Positions 35,633 to 44,292 of a stretch of DNA of 64,000 nt are shown here, in pieces. The stretch is from Mesorhizobium huakuii. GTDB lineage: Bacteria; Pseudomonadota; Alphaproteobacteria; Rhizobiales; Rhizobiaceae. The stretch's first letter is position 1; the number at the start of each line of letters is the position of its first letter. The translations under genes were made by a program, and so were the position numbers. A model generated the notes under the pieces. It made no database searches. It was not told the origin of the DNA and worked only from the letters and a program-made list of their open reading frames with translations. The DNA is taken from assembly GCF_014189455.1 (NCBI RefSeq), contig NZ_CP050296.1, positions 4,584,001-4,648,000 on the forward strand, read 5' to 3'.

Positions 35633-36687
35633 ACGCAGCCGTGCCTGACGGTTTCGGCGAAACGCTCGCCGAGGACGCGCCCGATGTTTCGATCGCCGAC
35701 GCGCTCGCCATCTTGCGCCGGCACTACGGCCTCACCGGCAGCGCGCGTCCGCTGCCGGGCGAACGCGACCACAATTTCCACATCCAGACCGAAGGCGAGG
35801 GCGAGTTCGTCCTGAAAGTTTCCCATCCGGCCGAAGAAGCCGGCTTCACCGATTTCCAGAACAAGGCACTCGACCATATCCTTGCGGTCGACCCGACATT
35901 GCCGGTTCCTTCGGTGCGCAAAAGCCGCGAGGGCGAAGCGCAATTCACGGTCAGCGTCGGCGGATCGGCGCCGCGCATCATCCGGCTGGTCACCTATCTG
36001 CCCGGCCAGTTGCTGTCGCGCTCGCCCACCTCGGCGGCGCAGGATCGCAATCTCGGCATTTTTCTCGCCCGGCTTGGCCGGGCACTGCGCGGCTTCTTCC
36101 ATCCGGCGGCCGGCAGCGACCTGCTCTGGGACATCCGCAAGGTCGCCAAGACGCGGCCGATGCTGGCGTATATCGCCGATTCCCGTCACCGGGCTATGGT
36201 CGAGCGTGTGATGGACGCCTTTGAGGAGCACGCGGCGCCGGTCATCCCGACCCTGCGCGCCCAGATCGTCCACAACGACATGAACTCCTACAATGTGGTG
36301 ATGGACGCCTCGCGGCCGGAGGTCGTGACCGGCATTCTCGATTTCGGCGACATGATCCATTCGCCGCTGATCTGCGACCTCGCCATCGGCGCCGTCTATC
36401 GCTGGCCGGCTGAAGGTCATCCGCTGGCATCCGCCGCGCGCTTCGTCGCCGGCTATCAATCCGTGCAGCCGCTGGAACCCGAAGAGGTCGGCATTCTGTT
36501 CGATCTGATCCGCGCCCGGCTTGCGCTCATCGCCAACATCGCCAGCTGGCAGGCCGAACGGTTCCCGGCCAAGCGCGACTATGTGCTGCGTCTCATCACC
36601 GAGGTCTGGGCATCGCTCGAACGGCTGGACGGACTGTCGTCCGCGGAGGCCCGCCGCTATTTCCTCGACCATTCCAATCCGGAGTAG
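35629..36687 (+). CDS. APH-fold small-molecule kinase (hydroxylysine-kinase-like)
   Basis: 352-residue aminoglycoside/choline-kinase-fold enzyme. The catalytic loop IVHNDMNSYNVVMD (His215, Asp217) and the metal-binding ILDFGDMIHSP (Asp238) are both present; the ATP-binding Lys is in FVLKVSHP. The next gene, directly adjacent, encodes a class III PLP enzyme of the phospholyase branch. That pairing matches hydroxylysine kinase with phosphohydroxylysine phospholyase, so this protein may phosphorylate the hydroxyl of hydroxylysine or a similar amino alcohol. Aminoglycoside resistance is unlikely. Confidence 0.75.
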   Translation: MNAAVPDGFGETLAEDAPDVSIADALAILRRHYGLTGSARPLPGERDHNFHIQTEGEGEFVLKVSHPAEEAGFTDFQNKALDHILAVDPTLPVPSVRKSREGEAQFTVSVGGSAPRIIRLVTYLPGQLLSRSPTSAAQDRNLGIFLARLGRALRGFFHPAAGSDLLWDIRKVAKTRPMLAYIADSRHRAMVERVMDAFEEHAAPVIPTLRAQIVHNDMNSYNVVMDASRPEVVTGILDFGDMIHSPLICDLAIGAVYRWPAEGHPLASAARFVAGYQSVQPLEPEEVGILFDLIRARLALIANIASWQAERFPAKRDYVLRLITEVWASLERLDGLSSAEARRYFLDHSNPE

Positions 36688-37998
36688 ATGCTCGTGTCCC
36701 AGTCCTCGCCATATCCTGCCAATGCCGATTCGGTGGCATCCGAGCAGGCCCTGCTCGAACGCCGCGCCAGGCTGCTCGGGCCGACCTACCGCGCCTTCTA
36801 CCGCAACCCGATCCATCTGGTGCGCGGCAGCGGCGTCTGGCTCTACGATGCGGGAGGGCGCAAATTCCTCGACGCCTACAACAATGTCGCCTCGGTCGGG
36901 CACTGCCATCCGCGTGTCGTCGAGGCGCTGTCGGGGCAGGCGGCCACACTCAATACGCACACGCGCTATCTCAGCGAGATCATCCTCGACTACGCGGAAA
37001 AACTGCTCGGCACGGTTCCGGCCCATCTCGGCCATGCCATGTTCACCTGCACCGGCAGCGAGGCCAACGACCTCGCCATCCGCATCGCCCAGCATTCGAG
37101 CGGCGGCACCGGCGTCATCATCACCGATTTCGCCTATCACGGCGCCACGATCGCCACCGCGCAGCTGTCGCCGGCGGCGGTTGGCGCCAAGGGCGTACCC
37201 GCGCACCACCGGACCGTGGCGGCGCCGGACACGTTCCGCGACCATGGCCGCGCCGCGCATGATTTCGCCGGAAATGTCGCCGCCGCCATCGACGACATGC
37301 GTGCGCAAAATATCCGTCCGGCGGCGCTGCTGCTCGATTCGGCCTTTTCCAGCGACGGCATTTTCTTCCCCGATGCGGCTGTCATGCGCGAGGCGGCCGA
37401 TCATGTCAGGAATGCAGGTGGCATCGTCATCGCCGATGAGGTCCAGTCCGGCTTCGGCCGCCTCGGCCAGGGCATGTGGGGTTTTGCCAATTATGGCCTC
37501 GAACCCGACATCGTCACCATGGGCAAGCCGATCGGCGACGGGCATCCGATGGGCGCGGTGCTCGTGCGGCCGCAGCTTGTTTCCTCCTTCGGCTCCAACA
37601 CCGGTTACTTCAACACATTCGGTGGCAATCCGGTCGCGGCCGCCGTCGGCATCGCGGTGCTGGACGTGATCGAAGGCGAGGGGCTGATCGAGAACGCACG
37701 CAATGTCGGCGCCTATACGGCTGACTTGCTGCGCACGCTGCAGACCCGGCACGGCATGGTGGGTGACGTCAGGCAAAACGGCCTCTATTTCGGCGTCGAG
37801 CTGACGGCGGATGGCGACGAGGCGCTGGCCGCCAGCAAGACATCGTCTGTCGTTGAAGCCATGCGCGAGGATGGCGTGCTGATCTCGTCCTGCGGTCCGC
37901 GTGGTAATGTGCTGAAGATCAGGCCGCCTCTGCCGTTTGCCAGGGACAATGCCGAGCAACTGGCCGCGACGCTCGATCGCGCTTTGTCGAACTGGTGA
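36688..37998 (+). CDS. Class III PLP enzyme, phospholyase/aminotransferase (AGXT2L-like)
   Basis: 436 residues. The N-terminal FLDAYNNVASVGHCHPRVVE and NTHTRYLSEIILDYAEKL blocks are strongly characteristic of ethanolamine-phosphate and phosphohydroxylysine phospholyases. PLP binding: Asp250 in VIADEVQSGFGR and Schiff-base Lys280 in VTMGKPIGDGHP. Such enzymes eliminate phosphate and ammonia from O-phospho-amino alcohols. It starts immediately after the kinase stop, so kinase product to phospholyase substrate is the natural reading. A plain aminotransferase activity remains possible. Confidence 0.8.
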   Translation: MLVSQSSPYPANADSVASEQALLERRARLLGPTYRAFYRNPIHLVRGSGVWLYDAGGRKFLDAYNNVASVGHCHPRVVEALSGQAATLNTHTRYLSEIILDYAEKLLGTVPAHLGHAMFTCTGSEANDLAIRIAQHSSGGTGVIITDFAYHGATIATAQLSPAAVGAKGVPAHHRTVAAPDTFRDHGRAAHDFAGNVAAAIDDMRAQNIRPAALLLDSAFSSDGIFFPDAAVMREAADHVRNAGGIVIADEVQSGFGRLGQGMWGFANYGLEPDIVTMGKPIGDGHPMGAVLVRPQLVSSFGSNTGYFNTFGGNPVAAAVGIAVLDVIEGEGLIENARNVGAYTADLLRTLQTRHGMVGDVRQNGLYFGVELTADGDEALAASKTSSVVEAMREDGVLISSCGPRGNVLKIRPPLPFARDNAEQLAATLDRALSNW

Positions 37999-38015
37999 TC
38001 GGAGCAGGCCCGCGC

Positions 38016-38672
38016 ATGCTAAAGCTCGAACATCAAACCCTCAACGACCGCGCCTATGGCGCGCTCAAGCAGGAGTTGATTTCGGGTGGTTTCAGTCCGG
38101 GCCAGACGCTGGTCATCCGCAAGCTCGCCGAGACCTTCGGCATCTCGACGACGCCGATCCGTGAGGCGCTGCAAAGGCTGGTCGCCGAGCGGTTGCTCGA
38201 GATGCAGAACAACCGCTCCATCATCGTGCCCTTGCTGTCGGCTCCCGCCTTTGAGGAACTGACCCATATCCGCATCGCCGTCGAAGGGCTGGCGGGTGAG
38301 ATGGCGGCGTCGCGGATGAGCGAAAGCGGGCTGGTCGACATACAGGCGACGCTTGCCGGCATGCAGCGCGCCATCGAGGCCGGCGACGCCAGCGCCTATC
38401 TCGCGCTGAACGAGGCGTTTCACTTCGCCATCTACCAGCATGCCGGCGCGCCAATTCTGCTCAACATGATCCGCGATCTCTGGGGCCGCGTCGGGCCCTA
38501 CCTGAAACTGCTGATGCAGGCCGATCGCTACATTCCGCAGTCGAACGACGCGCATCGCAGGATTGTTGCCGCATTGGAGCAGCGCAATGGTCCTGCTGTT
38601 CGGGCTTCTCTTGAACAGGACATCGCCGCGGCGGCCGCGGTTCTCTCCGAAAATCTTCGCATGACGGCCTGA
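38016..38672 (+). CDS. GntR-family regulator (FCD subfamily)
   Basis: 218 residues: winged helix (FSPGQTLVIRKLAETFGIST, TPIREALQRLVAERLL) and an all-helical FCD effector domain with AYLALNEAFHFAIYQHAG, whose His residues commonly bind metal. ATG 38016 follows GGAGCAGG. Last gene of the M20, kinase, PLP enzyme operon and its probable local regulator. Confidence 0.88.
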   Translation: MLKLEHQTLNDRAYGALKQELISGGFSPGQTLVIRKLAETFGISTTPIREALQRLVAERLLEMQNNRSIIVPLLSAPAFEELTHIRIAVEGLAGEMAASRMSESGLVDIQATLAGMQRAIEAGDASAYLALNEAFHFAIYQHAGAPILLNMIRDLWGRVGPYLKLLMQADRYIPQSNDAHRRIVAALEQRNGPAVRASLEQDIAAAAAVLSENLRMTA

Positions 38673-38696
38673 TCCGCGCGGCCAGAAGCGACCGCC

Positions 38697-40001
38697 TTAT
38701 CCGGTCTCGTCCAGCCGGTCGCGCAGCATGCTCCAGCCGAGCAGCATGTTGGGCGCGTGCCGCAGCACGGCATGGAAGGGGATCGGCGCCGGCGGCGCGA
38801 ACGGCAGCGGCAAATCGCGCGCTTCGGTTCCGGCGGCCCAGTCGGCCAGCACCTTGCCCATCGCCGTCGTCATGGCGATGCCGCGCCCGTTGCAGGCGCG
38901 GCCGGCGATCAGTCCCGGCCCGAGGTCCAGGAGGTGCGGCAGGAAATCCGGTTCGACCGCGGCCATTCCCGACCAGCCATAGGCCAGCGGCGGCAGGTCA
39001 GGCAGGTCGAGATGCCGGGCGAGACGCCGCCAGATTGTAAGCGGCACGCGCGTGTCGGCGCCGGCACTCAGAATATGCATGCCGCCGCTGATCAGCCGGT
39101 TGTCGGCATCGAAGCGGAAGGTGAAGAGATTGCGCCTGGTGTCGCCAACGCCTTGCCCGCCGGGAAGCAGCCGCGTGCGGATCTCGGGCGGCAGCGGCTC
39201 GGTCGCAATCTGAAAAACCTTCAGCGGAATATAGGTCCGCCGCAGTGATGGATTTAACGTTCCGCCATAGGCGTTGGTGGCGATCAGCACCTTGCCGGCA
39301 CGCACCGAGCCCGATGGCGTTTTCAGTGTCCAGCCATCGGCAACGCGATCGACCGAGGTAACCGGCGTGCGCTCGAAGATCTTCGCGCCAGCCTTCTCCG
39401 CCGCGTCGGCCAGTCCGTTCGCGTAGGCGACCGGATTGAGCACGCCACCTGAACGGTCCATCCAGCCGCCGGCATAGCCGCGCGCGCCGGTCAGCGCCTC
39501 GACCTCCTGCCGATCCAACGCGACAGCCGGTCGGCCACGCCGTGCCCATTGCCCGGCACGCGATTTGACCTTCTCGAAAGCGGCAACCGAATGCGCCGGC
39601 TGGATCCATCCGTTCTGCACCGCGTCGCAGTCGATGCCGTGCCGCCTGATCAGGCCGAAGACCAGATCGGCGCTGCCGGCGGCAAAATCGATCAGTCTCT
39701 CGCCTCGCTCGGGGCCGAGATGCGCAAGGATGGTGTCCGGGTCCATCTTGGCGAAGTTGGGCACGACGAAACCGGCATTCCTGCCGGTCGCGCCCCAGGC
39801 GATGATTGCGGCCTCGAGAACGGCAACGGAAAGCCCTTTCCCGGCGGCGTGCAGCGCGGTCGACAGGCCGGAAAAACCGCCGCCGACAATGGCGAGGTCG
39901 ACAGTGATCTCGTCGTGCAGCGCCAGCCGGTCGCGGCGGTTGCGGCTGACGGCCTGCCAGAGTGAAGCACCATGCGCTTCCTGCCGGATCGCAGCGGTCA
40001 T
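38697..40001 (-). CDS. FAD-dependent amine oxidoreductase (DAO/PuuB-like)
   Basis: 434 residues. The dinucleotide-binding motif VDLAIVGGGFSGLSTALHAA (about residues 30-49) is followed by WGATGRNAGFVVPNF, typical of gamma-glutamylputrescine oxidase-like proteins. A C-terminal FAD segment (GLIAGRACNGRGIAMTTAMG) closes the fold. It oxidises an amine or amino acid. ATG 40001 overlaps the LivM-type permease stop (ATGA), so it is co-expressed with the importer, which probably brings in its substrate. Confidence 0.83.
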   Translation of the reverse strand: MTAAIRQEAHGASLWQAVSRNRRDRLALHDEITVDLAIVGGGFSGLSTALHAAGKGLSVAVLEAAIIAWGATGRNAGFVVPNFAKMDPDTILAHLGPERGERLIDFAAGSADLVFGLIRRHGIDCDAVQNGWIQPAHSVAAFEKVKSRAGQWARRGRPAVALDRQEVEALTGARGYAGGWMDRSGGVLNPVAYANGLADAAEKAGAKIFERTPVTSVDRVADGWTLKTPSGSVRAGKVLIATNAYGGTLNPSLRRTYIPLKVFQIATEPLPPEIRTRLLPGGQGVGDTRRNLFTFRFDADNRLISGGMHILSAGADTRVPLTIWRRLARHLDLPDLPPLAYGWSGMAAVEPDFLPHLLDLGPGLIAGRACNGRGIAMTTAMGKVLADWAAGTEARDLPLPFAPPAPIPFHAVLRHAPNMLLGWSMLRDRLDETG

Positions 40002-40978
40002 GAGCCGGAACTGCTCTTGGCCGTAGTCACCTTCGCCTGCTTGCCCAGACGTGGCCGCCGCAGCCTGTCGCCGAACAACCCGTTCGGCCGGATCAACAGG
40101 ATGACGCAGAGCATGACGCCGATGGCGACGATCTGCAGCGAGGCCGCACGCGCCTGCTGCTCGGGCGCAAACAGCACGCTGGTCAGCGTCCCGGATCCGG
40201 CCCATATTCCCCAGACCAGAATGCTGCCAATGACGGCGCCGAGATTGCTGCCCGAGCCGCCGACGATCAGCATCACCCACACCTGGAAGGTCAGGATCGG
40301 CAGATAATTGTCCGGCGCGATGAAACCGGTGAAATGCGCCTGCAGCGCGCCGGCCAGCGCCATGATGGCGCCGCCGACGGCAAAGGCCTGGACACGGTAG
40401 AAGCGCGCGCTCTTGCCGAGCGAAATCGCCGCCCGCTCATCCTCGCGCAAGGCCTTCAGCACGCGTCCCCAGGGGCTGCGCGACAGATGCTCAAGGGCGA
40501 GGTAGGCGATCAATGTGACGGCCGAGACGACGGCGAGGTTCGACAGGTTGAACAGCAGCGGTGTCTCGGCGAGGCTGCCGAACGGACGTGGGATGAAACC
40601 GATGCCGAACGGCCCGCTGGTCAGCTTCTGCGCATTGAGCGCGACCAGCTGTACGACCACGGCGACACCGAATGTGGTGATCGCCAGATAGTCGGATCTC
40701 AGCCGCAATGTGGCCATGCCGGTCAGCGCCGCGGCGATGCCGCCGACGATCATGGCGCCGAGCCAGCCGACAAGGATCGGCAGGCCGAAGCCACCGAGCC
40801 GCGCGGCATCGTCCGGTGTGGTCAGCAGCGCGGATGTATAGGCGCCGATGGCGACGAAGCCGGCGAGGCCGACATTGAAAAGTCCGGTCAGGCCCCACTG
40901 CAGATTGAGCCCCAGCGTGACCAGCGAAAAGATCAGCGCGGTGGTCAGGAAGAAGGCGCCGTAGCCGAGCAGGTCCAT
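39998..40978 (-). CDS. HAAT ABC transporter permease (LivM type), second importer
   Basis: 326-residue permease: LGLNLQWGLTGLFNVGLAGFV and VLKALREDERAAISLGKSA are the LivM signatures. ATG 40978 shares a base with the stop of the LivH-type gene. A longer in-frame reading continues through that gene but is a shadow. Forms the channel with the product of 40978-41886. Confidence 0.88.
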   Translation of the reverse strand: MDLLGYGAFFLTTALIFSLVTLGLNLQWGLTGLFNVGLAGFVAIGAYTSALLTTPDDAARLGGFGLPILVGWLGAMIVGGIAAALTGMATLRLRSDYLAITTFGVAVVVQLVALNAQKLTSGPFGIGFIPRPFGSLAETPLLFNLSNLAVVSAVTLIAYLALEHLSRSPWGRVLKALREDERAAISLGKSARFYRVQAFAVGGAIMALAGALQAHFTGFIAPDNYLPILTFQVWVMLIVGGSGSNLGAVIGSILVWGIWAGSGTLTSVLFAPEQQARAASLQIVAIGVMLCVILLIRPNGLFGDRLRRPRLGKQAKVTTAKSSSGS

Positions 40979-41886
40979 CAGCGTTCCCTCACACCAAACA
41001 GGCCGATCGGCCGCACGAACAGCACCGCCATCAGGATGATGAAGGAGACGGCGGCGCGCCATTCGGCACCAATCAGCTGCACCGCGCCGGCTTCGGCGAG
41101 CCCGATGATCAGGCCGCCGAGCACCGCGCCCGGGATGCTGCCGATGCCGCCGAGAATGGCGGCGGCAAACATCGGCAGCAGCATGTCGAAGCCCATGAAC
41201 GGGCGGATCTGCACCAGAATGCCGATCATCACGCCGGCGACGCAGGCGAGCGCCCCGCCGATGACCCAGGTGACGCGCACCACGGAGGCGACGTCGATGC
41301 CGACGATGCGGGCCAGTGCCGCATTCTGGCTGAGCGCCTGCATGGAACGGCCGGTCTGCGTGCGCGTCATCAACAGATGCACGCCGAGCACCAGCACGGC
41401 GGTCAGCAGCAAAAGTGCGATCTGGTCGGGTGTGATGCGGATGCCGAAGCCGACCGGCATGGCGATCTGGATCGCCCGGCTGAAATAGGTCGGCCGCGAG
41501 GTGAAGGTGAATTCGAGCAGGCTGCGCAGCGCCATCGAGGCACCAAAACTCGCCATCACCACGATGATGGCTTGCCCCTGCGAGCGCAGCCGCGAAAACA
41601 GCACCTTGTCGAGCAGCAGCGCCAGTATAGCGGTGAAGGCCATGCCAATGACCAGTGCGACAAGCAGCGGCCAGCCGAAGGACAAAGGCGCGATCGGCGC
41701 TGCCTTGCCGAAAGTGGCGCCGACGGCGCTGACGACGGCCAGCGTCGCATAGGTGCCCCAGGCCATGAAGTCGCCATGGGCAAAATTCGAGAAGCGCAGG
41801 ATCGAATAGGTCAGCGTCACGCCGATGGCACCGAGGCCGATCATCGAGCCGGTCAGCAATCCATCGACGACAAATTGCAGGCTCAT
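40978..41886 (-). CDS. HAAT ABC transporter permease (LivH type), second importer
   Basis: 302-residue permease beginning MSLQFVVDGLLTGSMIGLGA. The RFSNFAHGDFMAWGTYA block and the C-terminal AAILGGIGSIPGAVLGGL are typical LivH features. ATG 41886 overlaps the LivF-type stop (ATGA); a start 72 bases upstream would add non-family residues. Confidence 0.88.
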   Translation of the reverse strand: MSLQFVVDGLLTGSMIGLGAIGVTLTYSILRFSNFAHGDFMAWGTYATLAVVSAVGATFGKAAPIAPLSFGWPLLVALVIGMAFTAILALLLDKVLFSRLRSQGQAIIVVMASFGASMALRSLLEFTFTSRPTYFSRAIQIAMPVGFGIRITPDQIALLLLTAVLVLGVHLLMTRTQTGRSMQALSQNAALARIVGIDVASVVRVTWVIGGALACVAGVMIGILVQIRPFMGFDMLLPMFAAAILGGIGSIPGAVLGGLIIGLAEAGAVQLIGAEWRAAVSFIILMAVLFVRPIGLFGVRER

Positions 41887-42632
41887 GCCGCGCCTCCCTT
41901 GCTGGCGTGGGAAGGGCGTTGGCCGAGATAGAGTTCGGCGACGACAGGGTCGTTCCACAGTTCGGAAGCGATGCCCTCGTGCCGGTCCTTGCCTTCGACC
42001 AGCACATAGGCGCGGTCGCCAATGGCCAGTGCCGCCTTGGCATTCTGCTCGACCAAAAGGATGGTGACCCCGGATTTGCGGATGCCGGCCAGCATCTCGA
42101 ACACCATCGACACGAATTTCGGCGACAGGCCGGCCGACGGTTCGTCGAGCACCAGCACCTTGGGATGGACGATCAGGGCGCGCGCGACAGCCAACATCTG
42201 CCGCTGTCCGCCCGACAAATTGCCGGCGGCGGTGCGGCGCTGACGGACGAGGTCCGGGAAGGCGGCATACATTTCTTCGATGCGGCCGGGGATTTCGCGC
42301 CGTTCGAGGATGCCGCAGGCGACCCTAAGATTGTCCTCGACCGACATCAGCGGAAAGATGTTTTCCGTCTGCGGCACGAAGGCGAGCCCAAGCCGCACCA
42401 TGGTGTGGGCGGGTGCCGCGGTGATGTCCTTGCCATCCAGGAACACGGTGCCGCCGGTGATCGGGACGAGGCCGGCGATCGCCTTGATGAAGCTCGACTT
42501 GCCGGCGCCATTGGGGCCGAGGACGACGACGATCTCACTTTTTCTGACAATGATCGAGGCGCCGCGCACGATCGGCACGCCCGGTTCATAGCCGGCCTCG
42601 AGATTACGGACGTCGAGGACGGTCTCGCTCAT
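41883..42632 (-). CDS. HAAT ABC transporter ATP-binding protein (LivF type), second importer
   Basis: 249 residues: Walker A GPNGAGKSSF, Q-loop FVPQTENIFPLMSV, signature LSGGQRQML, Walker B VLVLDEPSAGLSP, and LLVEQNAKAALAIGDRAYVL at the switch. Start overlaps the LivG-type stop (ATGA). Energises the permease pair together with the LivG-type protein. Confidence 0.9.
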   Translation of the reverse strand: MSETVLDVRNLEAGYEPGVPIVRGASIIVRKSEIVVVLGPNGAGKSSFIKAIAGLVPITGGTVFLDGKDITAAPAHTMVRLGLAFVPQTENIFPLMSVEDNLRVACGILERREIPGRIEEMYAAFPDLVRQRRTAAGNLSGGQRQMLAVARALIVHPKVLVLDEPSAGLSPKFVSMVFEMLAGIRKSGVTILLVEQNAKAALAIGDRAYVLVEGKDRHEGIASELWNDPVVAELYLGQRPSHASKGGAA

Positions 42633-43429
42633 GCCGTGCCTCCGAGATAGGCCTCGATGACGCGCGGGTCGCGCGCGACCTCTTCCGCCGTGCCTTCGCT
42701 GAGCAACTGGCCGCTCGCCATGACCAGGACGCGATGGCAGAGCCGCGTCACCATGTCGATGTTGTGCTCGATCAAAAGGAAGGTGATGCCGCGCGCATTG
42801 ATGTCACGGATGCGGTCGATGATGACTTCCAGAAGCGTTGCGTTGACGCCGGCTGCCGGCTCGTCGAGCAGGATGATCGCCGGGTCGGCCATCATCACGC
42901 GGGCGAGTTCGAGCAGCTTGCGCTGGCCGCCGGACAGCACGCGCGCCGGCTCATGCGCGAGATGGGTGAGGGTGACGAGTTCCAAAAGGTCGAGCGCCTT
43001 TGTCCTGGCCGTTTTTTCTTGCGCCGCCACCCGCCACGGCGTGACGAAATTGGCGAGCAGCCTTTCGCCGGCCTGGCCCTGTGCCGCCAGCATGATGTTT
43101 TCGATCAGCGTCAGATTGGGCAGCGGGCGCGGGATCTGGAAGGTGCGGCCAAGACCACGGCCGATGCGCAGATGCGCGGCTTCGCCCGAAACGCGCGTGC
43201 CGTTGAGCAGGATATCGCCGCTGGTCGGCAATATGCTGCCGGCGAGCAGGTCGAACATCGTCGTCTTGCCGGCACCGTTCGGACCGATCAGGCCGAGGAT
43301 TTCGCCCGCTTTGACATCAAACGAGACATCATTGACGGCGACAAGGCCGCCGAACCGTCTGACGACATGGCTTGCCGTCAGAACAGGTGCCCGGCTCTCC
43401 TGCCCTTGGCGCTCCGCTGCCTCGCTCAT
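42629..43429 (-). CDS. HAAT ABC transporter ATP-binding protein (LivG type), second importer
   Basis: 266 residues: Walker A GPNGAGKTTMF, Q-loop RTFQIPRPLPNLT, signature LSGGQRKLLE, Walker B IILLDEPAAGVNAT and LLIEHNIDMV. First gene of the minus-strand unit. ATG 43429 is preceded by AGAGGG; longer readings run into the operator region. Divergent from the GntR gene at 43558. Confidence 0.9.
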   Translation of the reverse strand: MSEAAERQGQESRAPVLTASHVVRRFGGLVAVNDVSFDVKAGEILGLIGPNGAGKTTMFDLLAGSILPTSGDILLNGTRVSGEAAHLRIGRGLGRTFQIPRPLPNLTLIENIMLAAQGQAGERLLANFVTPWRVAAQEKTARTKALDLLELVTLTHLAHEPARVLSGGQRKLLELARVMMADPAIILLDEPAAGVNATLLEVIIDRIRDINARGITFLLIEHNIDMVTRLCHRVLVMASGQLLSEGTAEEVARDPRVIEAYLGGTA

Positions 43430-43477
43430 CAAACCCTCTGGCCGAAGACGATCGTTGTCGCCTCCTGATTTTTGATT

Positions 43478-43501
43478 TGTGATCACACTTGCTTTGATCA
43501 C
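43478..43501. promoter_or_regulatory. Candidate GntR operator pair in divergent promoter
   Basis: Perfect 10-bp palindrome TGTGATCACA at 43478-43487, then TTGATCACG with the core TGATCAC at 43495-43501, 17 bp apart from core to core. They lie in the AT-richer gap between the divergent LivG-type and GntR-FCD genes. Short palindromes of this kind are usual for FCD GntR regulators. Binding is inferred from position. Confidence 0.5.
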
Positions 43502-43557
43502 GCTATTCGGCTTTAATTTCATCCGCAAGCCGAAAACGGGCCAAGACCGGGAATGCC

Positions 43558-44292
43558 ATGCAAAAGGCTGCCATCGAGCGAAACAACGAAACGATCGCAG
43601 CCCAGCTTACGCCGGTCGGCCGCGAGACCGTGCAGGATCGCGTCTATTCCGAGTTGCGCCGGGCTCTGATCGGCGGCCTGTTCGAGCCGAACCAGGTGCT
43701 GACCATCCGTGGCCTGGCCGATGCGCTGGTCACCTCGACCATGCCGGTGCGCGAAGCGCTCGGCCGGCTCATCACGGAAAAGGCGCTGGAGGCACTGCCC
43801 AACCGCTCGGTGCGCGTGCCGCCGATCACGCTGGAGCGCATCGACGACCTTTTGCGCGCCCGGTCGCTCATCGAAGGCGAAGCGATTGCGCTTGCCGCCA
43901 CGCGCATGAGCCCGCGCCAGATCGCTTCAATCGAAGCCATGCTCGGCGAATGGGACGAGATGCGGGCACTGAAGCACAAGAAGGATATCGACCGCGAGGC
44001 GACGCTCAACCAGAGCTTCCATTTCGAGATCTACCACTGCTGCGGCTCGGCCGTGCTGATCCCGATGATCGAAAGCCTGTGGCTGCAATCGGGCCCCTGC
44101 ATCCGCGTTGCCATCTATGCCTTTTCCGACGCCGGCGAGGTCGACACCGCGCACTATCACCGCAGCATCGTCGCAGCTCTCGCCAAGCAGGATGCGCAAG
44201 CGGCGCGCGAGGCATTGGTGGCCGATATCAGCCGGCCTTTTGCTTTCCTGCGCGACAAGCTTCAGTCCGCCGCCACGAAAGACCAGACATGA
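43558..44292 (+). CDS. GntR-family regulator (FCD subfamily)
   Basis: 244 residues: winged helix with LFEPNQVLTIRGLADALVTS and TMPVREALGRLITEKALE, then an FCD domain with ATLNQSFHFEIYHCCG and HYHRSIVAALAKQD. It is the first gene of the plus-strand unit and probably controls both this unit and the divergent importer/oxidase unit. The stop overlaps the DUF3830 start (ATGA). Confidence 0.9.
   Translation: MQKAAIERNNETIAAQLTPVGRETVQDRVYSELRRALIGGLFEPNQVLTIRGLADALVTSTMPVREALGRLITEKALEALPNRSVRVPPITLERIDDLLRARSLIEGEAIALAATRMSPRQIASIEAMLGEWDEMRALKHKKDIDREATLNQSFHFEIYHCCGSAVLIPMIESLWLQSGPCIRVAIYAFSDAGEVDTAHYHRSIVAALAKQDAQAAREALVADISRPFAFLRDKLQSAATKDQT

Noticed and set aside
35629..36687. Aminoglycoside resistance kinase
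   Set aside because: Fold matches, but the coupled PLP phospholyase-type gene and catabolic setting favour a metabolic kinase.
35521..37959. 812-codon open frame on the minus strand opposite the M20, kinase and PLP genes
   Set aside because: Lies fully antisense to three well-supported genes, spans their boundaries, has Arg/His/Gly-rich content typical of high-GC shadows and no recognisable domain.
40979..42043. N-terminal extension fusing the second LivM-type permease to upstream sequence
   Set aside because: It reads the LivH gene out of frame; the family N-terminus starts at ATG 40978 with a normal overlap.
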